Source: Marinobacter xestospongiae (GTDB taxonomy: Bacteria; Pseudomonadota; Gammaproteobacteria; Pseudomonadales; Oleiphilaceae). From it: DNA of 33,530 nucleotides. The notes under the pieces are model-generated. The model did not search any database. It worked only from the letters and a program-made list of their open reading frames with translations, and had not been told where the DNA came from. The DNA is taken from positions 1 to 33,530 of the forward strand of contig NZ_JAKZAK010000038.1 of NCBI RefSeq assembly GCF_023156385.1, given 5' to 3'. The translations under genes and the position numbers were made by a program. Below, one piece after another: positions 23,177-31,325 of the stretch; position 1 is the stretch's first letter, and each line of letters opens with the position of its first letter.

Positions 23177-24670
23177 TTAAGCCTGGTCCTGAAACCAGGG
23201 CGCACGTGCTGCCATGATCAACTGGCCAGCGCGCTCTTCATCCATACCTTCGATTTCGAGCAGATCGTCAACAGACTGCTCCGCGAGGTCTTCCATGGTC
23301 TGGACACCCAGCCCCGCCAGCTTAAACGCCAGGGCACGATCCATGCCGTCCATCGTCAGCAGGTCCTCTGCCGGCTCACGACCTTCCAGCGCTTCCTCGT
23401 CGGCCAGTGCCTTGTTCAACAGGACATCCTTGGCACGACGACGCAACTCTGTGACGGTGTCTTCATCAAACCCGTCAATCGCCAGCATTTCTTCCATCGG
23501 GACGTAAGCCACTTCCTCAATGGAAGTAAAGCCTTCCTCGATCAGAACTCCGGCAAACTCTTCGTCCACGTCCAGGTTTTCCGTGAAGTGGCTCAGCAGA
23601 CGATTGTATTCCTGTTCCTGACGCTCGCCGGCTTCTTCCTCAGTCATCACATTGAGGGTCCAGCCGGTCAGCTCGCTGGCCAGGCGAACGTTCTGACCGT
23701 TACGGCCGATGGCCTGGGCCAGGTTGTCTTCGGCGACAGCGACATCCATGGTGTTGCGATCTTCATCCATCACGATGGAAGCCACTTCCGCCGGTGCCAT
23801 GGCATTGATCACCAGCTGAGCCGGGTTGTCGTCCCACAGCACAATGTCGACGCGCTCGCCGCCGAGCTCATTGGACACAGCCTGTACCCGTGAGCCGCGC
23901 ATACCGACGCAGGCACCGACCGGATCGATACGGCGGTCGTTGGTCTTGACGGCGATCTTGGCACGGGAGCCGGGATCACGGGCTGCACCGCGAATCTCGA
24001 TCAGATCCTCAGCGATTTCCGGCACTTCAATACGGAACAGCTCGATCAGCATCTCCGGCGCGGTACGGCTGAGGATCAGCTGCGGGCCGCGATGATCGGT
24101 GCGGATTTCCAGCAGTAGCGAACGCACACGGTCGCCCATGCGGAAAGTTTCACGGGGAATGAGCTGGTCACGGGGCAGCAGCGCTTCGGCGTTGCTGCCC
24201 AAATCAACGATGACGTTGTCACGGGTCACCTTCTTGACGGTGCCGGACACCAGTTCACCCACCCGGTCACGATAGCTGTCGACGATCTTGGTACGCTCAG
24301 CTTCCCGCACTTTCTGGAAGATGATCTGCTTGGCCGCCTGGGCACCAATCCGGCCAAAGGCCACGGACTCAACCTTCTCTTCGTGCAGGTCACCGGGCTT
24401 GAGCTCCGTATCGATTTCTTCCGCTTCCTGCAGCGTGAGTTCGGTACCCAGAGCAGGAACCGCGTCGTTATCCACCACCAGCCAACGACGGAAGGTTTCG
24501 TACTCTCCGGTACGGCGGTCAATGGAAACGCGGATATCGGCCTCTTCATCCTCGTAACGTTTCTTGGCGGCGGTGGCGAGCGCCAGCTCAATCGCCTCAA
24601 AGATGACGTCTTTTTCAACGCCCTTCTCGTTCGAGACGGTTTCTACAACCAGCAAGATCTCTTTACTCAT
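23177..24670 (-). CDS. nusA: Transcription termination/antitermination factor NusA
   Basis: NusA binds RNA polymerase and modulates pausing, intrinsic termination and antitermination. The 497 residues match E. coli (495). The order is an N-terminal RNAP-binding domain (1-130), S1 domain (about 135-200, VSGTVKKVTRDNVIVDLG), two KH domains (about 200-345, including DPVGACVGMRGSRVQAVSNELGGE and LAQAIGRNGQNVRLASELTGW), and two acidic C-terminal repeats (about 360-495) found in gammaproteobacterial NusA. It is second in the rimP-nusA-infB operon. In E. coli NusA represses its own operon, which is relevant to the terminator-rich leader upstream of rimP here. Confidence 0.98.
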   Translation of the reverse strand: MSKEILLVVETVSNEKGVEKDVIFEAIELALATAAKKRYEDEEADIRVSIDRRTGEYETFRRWLVVDNDAVPALGTELTLQEAEEIDTELKPGDLHEEKVESVAFGRIGAQAAKQIIFQKVREAERTKIVDSYRDRVGELVSGTVKKVTRDNVIVDLGSNAEALLPRDQLIPRETFRMGDRVRSLLLEIRTDHRGPQLILSRTAPEMLIELFRIEVPEIAEDLIEIRGAARDPGSRAKIAVKTNDRRIDPVGACVGMRGSRVQAVSNELGGERVDIVLWDDNPAQLVINAMAPAEVASIVMDEDRNTMDVAVAEDNLAQAIGRNGQNVRLASELTGWTLNVMTEEEAGERQEQEYNRLLSHFTENLDVDEEFAGVLIEEGFTSIEEVAYVPMEEMLAIDGFDEDTVTELRRRAKDVLLNKALADEEALEGREPAEDLLTMDGMDRALAFKLAGLGVQTMEDLAEQSVDDLLEIEGMDEERAGQLIMAARAPWFQDQA

Positions 24671-24716
24671 TGGATTACCCTGCCCTTAACCTGAAATAGA
24701 CTCGCAGTCAGACGAC

Positions 24717-25178
24717 TTACTTGAATACCGGAATGATGTTGGCGCGCTCAATGCTGTCGAAGGGCAACAGGTACTCGTGATCATCCACGATCACTACCAC
24801 ATCGCCACCTTCGGTGCCCTTGAGCAGGCCCTGGAACTTACGGCGTCCTTCGAACGCCATGCGCAGCCGGATCTGGACTTTGTGGCCGGCATAAGCCTGG
24901 TACTGTTCAAGTCGGAACAGAGGCCGATCCATGCCCGGGGAGGAAACTTCGAGGGTGTACTCACTCTGGATAGGGTCTTCCACATCCAGCACGCCGCTCA
25001 CCTGGCGACTCACTTTCTCACAGTCATCGACACCGATACCGTTCTCGGCATCGTCGATAAACAGCCGCAACATCGGCTGAGGGCCACGGGAACGGTATTC
25101 CATTCCCCAAAACTCATACCCCAACCCTTCCACTACAGGCCGCAGCATTTCTTCAAGCTTACTTAACTTGGCTGACAA
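24717..25178 (-). CDS. rimP: Ribosome maturation factor RimP
   Basis: RimP aids 30S assembly, in particular S12/S19 incorporation. The 153 residues show the N-terminal domain (KLEEMLRPVVEGLGYEFWGMEYRSRG, LRLFIDDAENGIGVDDCEKVSRQVSGVLD) with the diagnostic YTLEVSSPGMDRPLF at about 78-92, then an Sm-like C-terminal beta barrel. It is the first gene of rimP-nusA-infB, preceded by a structured leader and a separate promoter downstream of the tRNA-Leu terminator. Confidence 0.97.
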   Translation of the reverse strand: MSAKLSKLEEMLRPVVEGLGYEFWGMEYRSRGPQPMLRLFIDDAENGIGVDDCEKVSRQVSGVLDVEDPIQSEYTLEVSSPGMDRPLFRLEQYQAYAGHKVQIRLRMAFEGRRKFQGLLKGTEGGDVVVIVDDHEYLLPFDSIERANIIPVFK

Positions 25179-25216
25179 GGTTATCCCGTCTCCATCATTT
25201 TCTGTGCCCTAAAACA

Positions 25217-25245
25217 AAAAAAGGGCTGTTAATCAGCCCTTTTTA
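25217..25245 (-). terminator. Leader terminator 2 of rimP-nusA-infB
   Basis: A 10-bp stem (AAAAGGGCTG with CAGCCCTTTT, loop ATTAA-type) followed by TTTTTTT on the minus strand. It is the strongest intrinsic terminator in the leader and lies about 40 bp before the rimP ATG. Confidence 0.8.
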
Positions 25246-25277
25246 TGCACCAGGGCCATTTGCCAGGCCCCTTAATC

Positions 25278-25299
25278 AAAAAGCCCCTTAATCTGGGGC
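25278..25299 (-). terminator. Leader terminator 1 of rimP-nusA-infB
   Basis: GCCCC (complement of 25295-25299) pairs with GGGGC (complement of 25283-25287) across AGATTAA and is followed by five T residues on the minus strand. Alternative pairing with the adjacent GGGGCC copy would disrupt it. Confidence 0.6.
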
Positions 25300-25419
25300 C
25301 CTTTGTTGCAAGAACGTACAGGGAAAGCTGCGCTTGCGCGCTCCCTGCAGACAGACACCTGGCCTGTCATCACGAGCTCCGGCTCGAAATCACCGGAAAA
25401 CCGCATCGAACGTGGCCGG

Positions 25420-25448
25420 AGTATAAGTACCTCACCGCCACTGGTCAA
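25420..25448 (-). promoter_or_regulatory. Promoter of the rimP-nusA-infB operon
   Basis: On the minus strand TTGACC (25443-25448) and TATACT (25420-25425) are spaced exactly 17 bp, each one mismatch from consensus. It begins nine bases after the tRNA-Leu terminator, so the operon is restarted independently of secG-tRNA-Leu. Confidence 0.75.
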
Positions 25449-25457
25449 GGACTGACC

Positions 25458-25489
25458 AAAAAAAACGGCTTGGAAACCCAAACCGTTTT
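25458..25489 (-). terminator. Terminator of secG-tRNA-Leu
   Basis: AAAACGGTTTGG pairs with CCAAGCCGTTTT (complement of 25478-25489 and 25462-25473; one G-T pair, loop GTTT), followed by eight T residues on the minus strand. It lies four bases after the CCA end of the tRNA. Confidence 0.92.
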
Positions 25490-25493
25490 AAGA

Positions 25494-25578
25494 TGGTGCC
25501 GAAGGCCGGACTTGAACCGGCACGGCTTACGCCACTACCCCCTCAAGATAGCGTGTCTACCAATTCCACCACTTCGGC
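25494..25578 (-). tRNA. tRNA-Leu (anticodon GAG)
   Basis: An 85-nt tRNA with encoded CCA. The acceptor GCCGAAG pairs with CTTCGGC, the D-loop is typical of Leu (TGGTGGAATTGGTAGACAC), and the anticodon arm CTATC-TTGAGGG-GGTAG gives anticodon GAG. The long class II variable arm (TGGCGTAAGCCGT) and the T-arm GCCGGTTCAAGTCCGGC are clear. The discriminator base is A, as required for LeuRS. It reads CUU/CUC codons. It starts six bases after the secG stop codon, so it is probably processed from a secG-tRNA transcript. Confidence 0.98.
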
Positions 25579-25584
25579 AATAAC

Positions 25585-25956
25585 TTACTCGAGTTCCGGC
25601 AGATCATTACCTGCCGCATCCTCGGTTTGAGCCGCACCCTCTTCAAGTGCAGGCTGCTCAGCGTCGGCCGAAACTTCCTCGACCACCGGAATGCCAGCAT
25701 CGACAGCCACTTCCGCACGCTGCTTGGCGAAAATCGCCAAGGAAAAACTTGTCACAAAGAACACGATCGCGAGGAACGTGGTCATCCGAGTCAGAAAGCT
25801 ACCACTGCCTTGACTGCCGAATACCGTCTGGGACGCTCCGCCCCCGAAGGCTGCACCGGCATCCGCCCCTTTTCCCTGCTGAATCAGAACCAGACCCACC
25901 AGAGCGACGGCGATCACCACGTGCACTACGACAACCAGTGTTTCCAACCACTCCAT
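25585..25956 (-). CDS. secG: Preprotein translocase subunit SecG
   Basis: SecG is the small SecYEG subunit that stimulates protein export. The 123 residues have two membrane helices (about 5-25 and 57-76) joined by the conserved glycine-rich cytoplasmic loop LIQQGKGADAGAAFGGGASQTVFGSQGSGSFL (24-55). The rest is a long acidic Ala/Glu/Pro-type tail (about 80-123), common in gammaproteobacterial SecG. It lies between tpiA and tRNA-Leu. Confidence 0.97.
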   Translation of the reverse strand: MEWLETLVVVVHVVIAVALVGLVLIQQGKGADAGAAFGGGASQTVFGSQGSGSFLTRMTTFLAIVFFVTSFSLAIFAKQRAEVAVDAGIPVVEEVSADAEQPALEEGAAQTEDAAGNDLPELE

Positions 25957-25986
25957 AACGACTCTCTGTCTATCTAGCTGGTGCGA

Positions 25987-26757
25987 TCAGTTGACCGCAT
26001 CCGGCGCTTCGAGCGCCCTACAGATTTCGACAAAATCAGCAGCTACCAACGATGCACCACCAATCAGGCCACCATCGACATCCGGCTGCTGAAACAGTCC
26101 GACTGCGCTTTCGGGCTTTACGCTACCACCATAAAGCAGCGTAATTTCCTCTGCGGGCGCACCCAGCTTTGCCAATTGCTTACGCATAACAGCATGCATT
26201 GACTGGGCGTCTTCTGCGGTTGCCGTTTTGCCGGTACCGATTGCCCAGACTGGCTCGTAAGCCACAACCACTTGCTGCCACTGCTCGCCTCGCAGACCTA
26301 TCAGTGCAGAGCTCAATTGCTCACACACGACTTGCTCAGCCTGCCCGGCTTGTCGCTGCTCCAGCGTTTCACCAACACAGAGCACGACCGTCAAATTCGC
26401 TTCCAGCACTTGCTGGAGTTTCTCGGCGACGACCTCTTCGCATTCCGCGAACAACTGACGCCGCTCGGAGTGACCGACCAAGACATAGCGACAATCAAAG
26501 TCACTCAACATGCCTGCAGCCACTTCTCCGGTATAAGCACCGGCTTGCCAGCGAGCAACATTCTGCGCTCCCAGCTTAAGCTGACTGCCTTTAACTTCCT
26601 GCTGCACATCGCGAAGATAAAGAGAGGGAGGAATAATAACAACCTCAACACCTTTATCAAGGCCTGCAACACCGGATTTTACATCTTTGAGCAACGTCCG
26701 AACCATTTCTTCGGACCCGTTCATTTTCCAGTTTGCAGCAACAATCTTTTGGCGCAT
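25987..26757 (-). CDS. tpiA: Triose-phosphate isomerase
   Basis: TpiA interconverts dihydroxyacetone phosphate and glyceraldehyde-3-phosphate. From the ATG at 26757 it has 256 residues beginning MRQKIVAANWKMNG; a longer frame to 26814 adds 19 non-family residues. Catalytic Lys11, His96 (VLVGHSERR) and Glu168 (AYEPVWAIGTG) are present. The phosphate-binding C-terminal loops LLYGGSVKPESA and DGGLIGGASL are seen. Placement between glmM and secG is the Pseudomonas-type order. A GGGGG-containing ribosome site precedes the start. Confidence 0.98.
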   Translation of the reverse strand: MRQKIVAANWKMNGSEEMVRTLLKDVKSGVAGLDKGVEVVIIPPSLYLRDVQQEVKGSQLKLGAQNVARWQAGAYTGEVAAGMLSDFDCRYVLVGHSERRQLFAECEEVVAEKLQQVLEANLTVVLCVGETLEQRQAGQAEQVVCEQLSSALIGLRGEQWQQVVVAYEPVWAIGTGKTATAEDAQSMHAVMRKQLAKLGAPAEEITLLYGGSVKPESAVGLFQQPDVDGGLIGGASLVAADFVEICRALEAPDAVN

Positions 26758-26829
26758 ATCAGCCCCCTGACACAAGGGAGGCCGAACTATACAGCAGTCT
26801 CCCCTGCCAGACAACCGCCCGCCGAAATT

Positions 26830-28173
26830 TCACGCCTTGGACTGGCGAACCACCTCCGCCAGCTCTTCCGCGATTCGACCAATCTGCTCAGCGTCCCGAC
26901 CTTCCGCCATTACCCGAATCAGCGGCTCGGTGCCTGAAGCCCGCAGCAGTACCCGGCCGTTCGCACCCAACGCCTGCTCAGCCTGGTCGACCGCCGTCCG
27001 CACATCATCCCGGGACAGCGGATCAAAGCGCTCCGCCACCCTGACGTTGACCATATGCTGAGGCAGCTTGTTCACACCTTCCCGCAAGGCCTTCAGAGAG
27101 CAGCCGGAGGTCCAGCCGGCCACCAGCACCTGCAATGCCGACACAATACCATCGCCAGTGGTCGTACGATCCCGGATGACCATGTGTCCGGAACCTTCGC
27201 CCCCCAGTACCCAGTCGTTCTTCACCAGACATTCCATGACGTAGCGGTCACCAACTTTCGCCCGCTCAAAGGGAATCCCCCGCTCCTGCAGCGCCAACTC
27301 GACCCCGAGATTGGTCATCAGGGTACCGACCACTCCCCCTTTGAGTTTGCCCGATGCCTGGCGCTCGGAAGCCAGGATATACAACAGCTCATCGCCATCG
27401 ACCTCGGCACCGTCCGAATCCACCATCATCACCCGGTCACCATCACCGTCAAAAGCAATTCCCAGGTCTGCGCCCTGCGCCAGCACGGTCTCCCGCAAGC
27501 GGTCGAGATTGGTGGAACCGACCGCCAGGTTGATATTGAGACCATCCGGTTCACCACCGATGACTGAAACCTTGGCCCCCAACTCGCGAAAGACCTTGGG
27601 CGCCACGTGGTAAGTCGCCCCATGGGCACAATCCAGCACCAACCTCACCCCCTCCAGAGTGAACTCATTGGGCACGGTGCTCTTGCAGAACTCAACGTAA
27701 CGCCCCGGCGCGTCATCGATACGACTGGCTTTCCCAAGATCGGCGGAATCCGCCACCTGGATGGGGAGATCCAGCCAGCGCTCAATTTCCGCCTCCAGGG
27801 CGTCATCCAGCTTGGTACCGGCCGCCGAGAAGAACTTGATGCCATTGTCATGGTGGGGGTTGTGGGAGGCACTGATGACAATACCCGCAGATGCCCGGAA
27901 CGTCCGGGTCAAATAGGCAATGGCCGGAGTCGGCATGGGGCCTAGCAACTTCACATCAACGCCGGCGGCTGAAAGTCCGGCCTCCAGCGCCGACTCAAAC
28001 ATATACCCGGACAGCCGGGTATCCTTGCCTATCAACACACTGTTGCGCTGACCCTCTCGCTTGAATACCTGGCCGGCCGCCCAGCCCAGCCGCAACATGA
28101 AATCCGGAGTAATCGGCGCTTCACCTACACGACCACGAATCCCGTCGGTCCCAAAATACTTTCTGTCGCTCAT
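26830..28173 (-). CDS. glmM: Phosphoglucosamine mutase
   Basis: GlmM converts glucosamine-6-phosphate to glucosamine-1-phosphate for peptidoglycan and LPS precursors. The 447 residues begin with KYFGTDGIRGRVG, carry the phosphoserine loop GIVISASHNPHHDN (phospho-acceptor likely Ser103), the Mg-binding DGDGDR (242-247), a sugar-binding GGEGSGH (about 325-331) and a phosphate-binding RASGTEPLIRVM near the end. The start ATG overlaps the folP stop (ATGA), indicating coupling. The folP-glmM pair is conserved across gammaproteobacteria. Confidence 0.98.
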   Translation of the reverse strand: MSDRKYFGTDGIRGRVGEAPITPDFMLRLGWAAGQVFKREGQRNSVLIGKDTRLSGYMFESALEAGLSAAGVDVKLLGPMPTPAIAYLTRTFRASAGIVISASHNPHHDNGIKFFSAAGTKLDDALEAEIERWLDLPIQVADSADLGKASRIDDAPGRYVEFCKSTVPNEFTLEGVRLVLDCAHGATYHVAPKVFRELGAKVSVIGGEPDGLNINLAVGSTNLDRLRETVLAQGADLGIAFDGDGDRVMMVDSDGAEVDGDELLYILASERQASGKLKGGVVGTLMTNLGVELALQERGIPFERAKVGDRYVMECLVKNDWVLGGEGSGHMVIRDRTTTGDGIVSALQVLVAGWTSGCSLKALREGVNKLPQHMVNVRVAERFDPLSRDDVRTAVDQAEQALGANGRVLLRASGTEPLIRVMAEGRDAEQIGRIAEELAEVVRQSKA

Positions 28174-29003
28174 TGTGCCGATTCCTCCATCGCTGCAACG
28201 ACCTTAACCGCATCTACCGTCTCCGGCACGTCATGCACCCGAATGACCGACGCGCCCTTCATCGCCGCTATTGTCGCCACCGCCACGCTCGCAGACAACC
28301 GTTCATCCACGTCACGGCCGGTAATGTGACCCAGCATACTCTTACGTGACATCCCCACCAGAAGCGGATAACCCAACACCTGCAACTGTTCCATCGAGGC
28401 CAGCAACTGCAGATTGTGCTCCAGGCTCTTACCAAAACCGAAGCCTGGGTCCAGCAGCACCTGTTCTGGCGCAATACCCGCAGCTTCCACCTCCCTTACT
28501 CGCGCCATCAGAAAGGCACTGATTTCCCGGAGGACATTGTCGTACCGTGGCTGAACCTGCATATCCCGGGGCTTGCCCTTCATGTGCATCAGACAGACCG
28601 GCAGCCCGCTGGTCGCAGCCGCCGCAACGGCACCGTCCCGGCTCAGTGCCCGAACGTCGTTGATCAGCCCGGCGCCCAAGCGGGCCGTCTCGGTGATCAC
28701 TGCTGGCGAACTGGTATCCACAGACACCACCACCTCAAGTTCGCGGCCAATTGCCTCAACCACCGGACAGACCCGATCCAACTCTTCCTGCTCCGAGACC
28801 TCCGCCGCACCAGGCCGGGTGGATTCGCCGCCAACATCGATAAACACCGCGCCGGCGTCCGCCATCCGGCGCGCCTGATCCAGGGCAGTGTCCAGACGGT
28901 TGAAGCGCCCACCATCGGAGAATGAATCCGGCGTGACATTCAGAATCCCCATGACATGACACCGGGACATATCCAGCACCCGGCCGGCAAAGTTCATTTC
29001 CAT
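28170..29003 (-). CDS. folP: Dihydropteroate synthase
   Basis: FolP condenses p-aminobenzoate with hydroxymethyl-dihydropterin diphosphate in folate synthesis and is the sulfonamide target. From the ATG at 29003 (AGAGG ribosome site) it has 277 residues (E. coli 282). The frame is open to a GTG at 29075 and another ATG lies at 28997, so the start is not certain. Diagnostic motifs are MGILNVTPDSFSDGG (18-32), GGESTRPGA, and the C-terminal MSRKSMLG and RVHDV. A terminator-like hairpin separates it from ftsH. Confidence 0.96.
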   Translation of the reverse strand: MEMNFAGRVLDMSRCHVMGILNVTPDSFSDGGRFNRLDTALDQARRMADAGAVFIDVGGESTRPGAAEVSEQEELDRVCPVVEAIGRELEVVVSVDTSSPAVITETARLGAGLINDVRALSRDGAVAAAATSGLPVCLMHMKGKPRDMQVQPRYDNVLREISAFLMARVREVEAAGIAPEQVLLDPGFGFGKSLEHNLQLLASMEQLQVLGYPLLVGMSRKSMLGHITGRDVDERLSASVAVATIAAMKGASVIRVHDVPETVDAVKVVAAMEESAQ

Positions 29004-29079
29004 CTCAGCCTCTTGGATCAGCAAGCGCCTGGCAAGCTCATCAACCGCCCGGCATGGTCGTACGTGTATTTCCACTTAA

Positions 29080-29111
29080 CAAACAGAAACGCCGCCCGGA
29101 CGGGCGGCGTT
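29080..29111 (-). terminator. Terminator-like hairpin after ftsH
   Basis: AACGCCGCCC (complement of 29102-29111) pairs with GGGCGGCGTT (complement of 29088-29097), loop GTCC, followed by TCTGTTTG on the minus strand. The T-tract is interrupted, so partial read-through into folP-glmM is likely. Confidence 0.7.
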
Positions 29112-29158
29112 GTGCGTACTGCTCTCAGCGTTCAGGGAAGCCAGCACCGAGGTGCCGG

Positions 29159-31096
29159 TCAGTGCTCCCCGGCAGGCCGGCCAACCCCACCGGACTGGCG
29201 ATCATCGCCAGCGGCTGGTTCCGATACCGGCTCTTCAACCGCCGCGCCCCCACTGGGACCATTATCCCCCCAGCTTCTGGGTGGTCGCGGCGTGCGACCT
29301 TCCATAATGTCATCAATCTGGTGACGATCGATGGTCTCGTACTTCATCAGAGCATCGGCCATCAGATCCAGCTTATCGCGATTATCGATCAGCAACTGAC
29401 GGGCTTTCTCGTAGCATTCATCGATGATATTGCGTACTTCTTCATCGATTCGCTGAGCTGTCTCCGGAGAGTAGACCGTATGACTCTGACCGGCAGAGCG
29501 CCCCAGGAAAGGCTCCTCACTGTCGGTATCGTATTGCAGCGGCCCCAGCTTTTCCGACAAACCCCAGCGGGTCACCATGTTGCGGGCCAGGCCAGTCGCC
29601 CGCTCGATGTCATTGGAAGCACCGGTGGTGACCCCCTCAAACCCGAGCGTCAGCTCCTCAGCGATCCGACCACCGAACAGACTGCAGATCGAACTGATCA
29701 GGTAACGCTTGGAATGGCTGTACTTGTCCTCTTCCGGCAGGAACATGGTCACACCCAGGGCACGGCCACGGGGGATAATGCTGACCTTGTACACCGGATC
29801 ATGCTCGGGCATCAGACGTCCGACAATGGCGTGCCCGGCCTCATGGTAGGCCGTGTTCCGCTTTTCTTTCTCATTCATCACCATGGACTTGCGCTCGGCA
29901 CCCATCATGATCTTGTCTTTTGCCAGCTCCAGCTCTTCCATCGACACCAGACGCTGATTGCGGCGGGCGGCGAACAGCGCGGCCTCATTGATCAGGTTGG
30001 CCAGGTCCGCACCGGAAAAGCCGGGTGTACCGCGGGCAATCACGCTCGGCTCAATGCCATCCGCCAGCGGCACCTTCTTCATGTGCACTTTCAGGATCTG
30101 CTCCCGGCCGATGATGTCCGGCAGGCTGACCACAACCTGACGGTCGAAACGGCCTGGGCGCAGCAGCGCCGGGTCCAAGACATCGGGACGGTTGGTGGCG
30201 GCAATGACGATAACGCCTTCGTTGCCCTCAAAGCCGTCCATTTCAACCAGCAACTGATTGAGAGTCTGCTCCCGCTCATCGTGACCACCGCCCATACCAG
30301 CGCCACGATGGCGACCAACGGCATCGATCTCGTCGATGAAGATGATGCAGGGGCTCTGTTTCTTGGCCTGCTCGAACATGTCGCGAACGCGGGATGCGCC
30401 CACGCCGACGAACATTTCAACGAAATCGGAACCGGAGATGGAGAAGAACGGCACCTTGGCTTCCCCGGCGATGGCCTTGGCCAACAGGGTCTTACCGGTA
30501 CCCGGAGGCCCCACCATCAGCACCCCCTTTGGAATACGGCCGCCCAAACGCTGGAACTTGCTCGGATCCCGCAGGAAGTCAACGATCTCTTTGACGTCTT
30601 CCTTGGCCTCGTCGACCCCGGCAACGTCGGAGAAGGTGGTCTTGATCTGATCCTCACTCATCAAGCGGGCTTTGCTCTTGCCAAAAGACATCGGTCCTTT
30701 GCCGCCACCGCCACCCTGCATCTGGCGCATGAAGAACACGAACAGAGCAATGATGATGAGAATCGGGAATGCCGCAACCAGAAGCTGCGTCCACAGGCTC
30801 TGACGCTCAGGCTCCTTGCCAACGACTTCCACCTGGTTGGCCAGCAGATCGTCCATCAGCTTGTTGTCGGCAACCTGGGGACGGATGGTCTGGAAGCGGG
30901 AACCATCACCACGGGTGCCCTGGATTTCCAGGCCGTCGATGGTCACCTGACGTACCTGCCCCTGCTGTACCATCTGTACAAACTGGGAATAATTTACCTG
31001 TTGCCCCGTAGGGTTGGGTGAGAAATTCTGAAACACCATCAACAGGACGGCGGCTATGATCAGCCAAAGAACCAGATTTTTTGCCATATCGTTCAA
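29159..31096 (-). CDS. ftsH: ATP-dependent zinc metalloprotease FtsH
   Basis: FtsH is the membrane-anchored AAA+ protease for quality control and for turnover of sigma-32 and LpxC in E. coli. The 645 residues have two membrane helices (about 7-23 and 103-123), a periplasmic domain between them, Walker A GPPGTGKT (196-203), Walker B IFIDE (252-256), second region of homology TNRPDVLDPALLRPGRFDR, and the zinc site HEAGH (418-422). The start is probably the TTG at 31096, which has AGGTGA six bases upstream and yields MNDMAKN, like the E. coli MSDMAKN; the ATG at 31087 is the alternative. The C-terminus is a Gly/Pro/Ala-rich tail. Confidence 0.98.
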   Translation of the reverse strand: MNDMAKNLVLWLIIAAVLLMVFQNFSPNPTGQQVNYSQFVQMVQQGQVRQVTIDGLEIQGTRGDGSRFQTIRPQVADNKLMDDLLANQVEVVGKEPERQSLWTQLLVAAFPILIIIALFVFFMRQMQGGGGGKGPMSFGKSKARLMSEDQIKTTFSDVAGVDEAKEDVKEIVDFLRDPSKFQRLGGRIPKGVLMVGPPGTGKTLLAKAIAGEAKVPFFSISGSDFVEMFVGVGASRVRDMFEQAKKQSPCIIFIDEIDAVGRHRGAGMGGGHDEREQTLNQLLVEMDGFEGNEGVIVIAATNRPDVLDPALLRPGRFDRQVVVSLPDIIGREQILKVHMKKVPLADGIEPSVIARGTPGFSGADLANLINEAALFAARRNQRLVSMEELELAKDKIMMGAERKSMVMNEKEKRNTAYHEAGHAIVGRLMPEHDPVYKVSIIPRGRALGVTMFLPEEDKYSHSKRYLISSICSLFGGRIAEELTLGFEGVTTGASNDIERATGLARNMVTRWGLSEKLGPLQYDTDSEEPFLGRSAGQSHTVYSPETAQRIDEEVRNIIDECYEKARQLLIDNRDKLDLMADALMKYETIDRHQIDDIMEGRTPRPPRSWGDNGPSGGAAVEEPVSEPAAGDDRQSGGVGRPAGEH

Positions 31097-31212
31097 GGAT
31101 CGTCACCTGTGAATTGAAAGACCCCATTGCCGGCAACGCCGCAAAGCTGGCCTTTATCGACACCTTACACCAATTATACGCCGCTCCACCATAAGTGGCC
31201 TTCGCGTATGAT

Positions 31213-31231
31213 CCGCCCTTGGCGGTTTTTT
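31213..31231 (+). terminator. Orphan plus-strand intrinsic terminator between rlmE and ftsH
   Basis: CCGCC (31213-31217) and GGCGG (31221-31225) with loop CTT are followed by six T residues on the plus strand. No plus-strand gene lies upstream for it to end, because both neighbours are on the minus strand. Confidence 0.5.
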
Positions 31232-31255
31232 CGTTACCCTTTGGTCAGCCCGGGT

Positions 31256-31290
31256 AAAACGACAAGGTCAGTCGGTAACCAATCTTGTCG
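31256..31290 (-). terminator. Probable terminator of rlmE
   Basis: CGACAAG (complement of 31284-31290) pairs with CTTGTCG (complement of 31260-31266), followed by TTTT on the minus strand. The 17-nt loop is larger than usual. A TATAAT on the minus strand at about 31175-31180, without a good -35, could serve ftsH. Confidence 0.5.
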
Positions 31291-31325
31291 GCGGGTAATC
31301 GGCACCCTCGACACAGTTGGCCTAT

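Larger units (their letters stand above)
25179..25413 (-). ncRNA. Structured rimP leader RNA with attenuator-like hairpins
   Basis: Transcription from the promoter at 25420-25448 gives a leader of about 235 nt. In order on the minus strand it has: CGAGC/GCTCG (25373-25386); CAGGGA/TCCCTG (25319-25347) enclosing GCGC repeats; GCCCC-AGATTAA-GGGGC with T5 (25278-25299, terminator 1); GGGCC/GGCCC (25253-25270); and AAGGGCTG/CAGCCCTT with T6-7 (25217-25245, terminator 2), some 40 nt before rimP. GATTAAGGGGC occurs twice, so GGGCCCC can pair with either copy, giving mutually exclusive folds. A rimP-leader RNA family is known in Rfam; membership here is inferred from position and layout, not from alignment. 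Confidence 0.6.

Noticed and set aside
25249..25457. Search for a second tRNA (initiator Met, found before rimP in E. coli)
   Set aside because: No acceptor or T-arm pairing of a tRNA is present; the region holds the rimP promoter and leader.
29054..31021. 655-codon open frame antisense to ftsH
   Set aside because: It lies opposite a complete FtsH, has His/Gln-rich composition typical of antisense frames and no family match.
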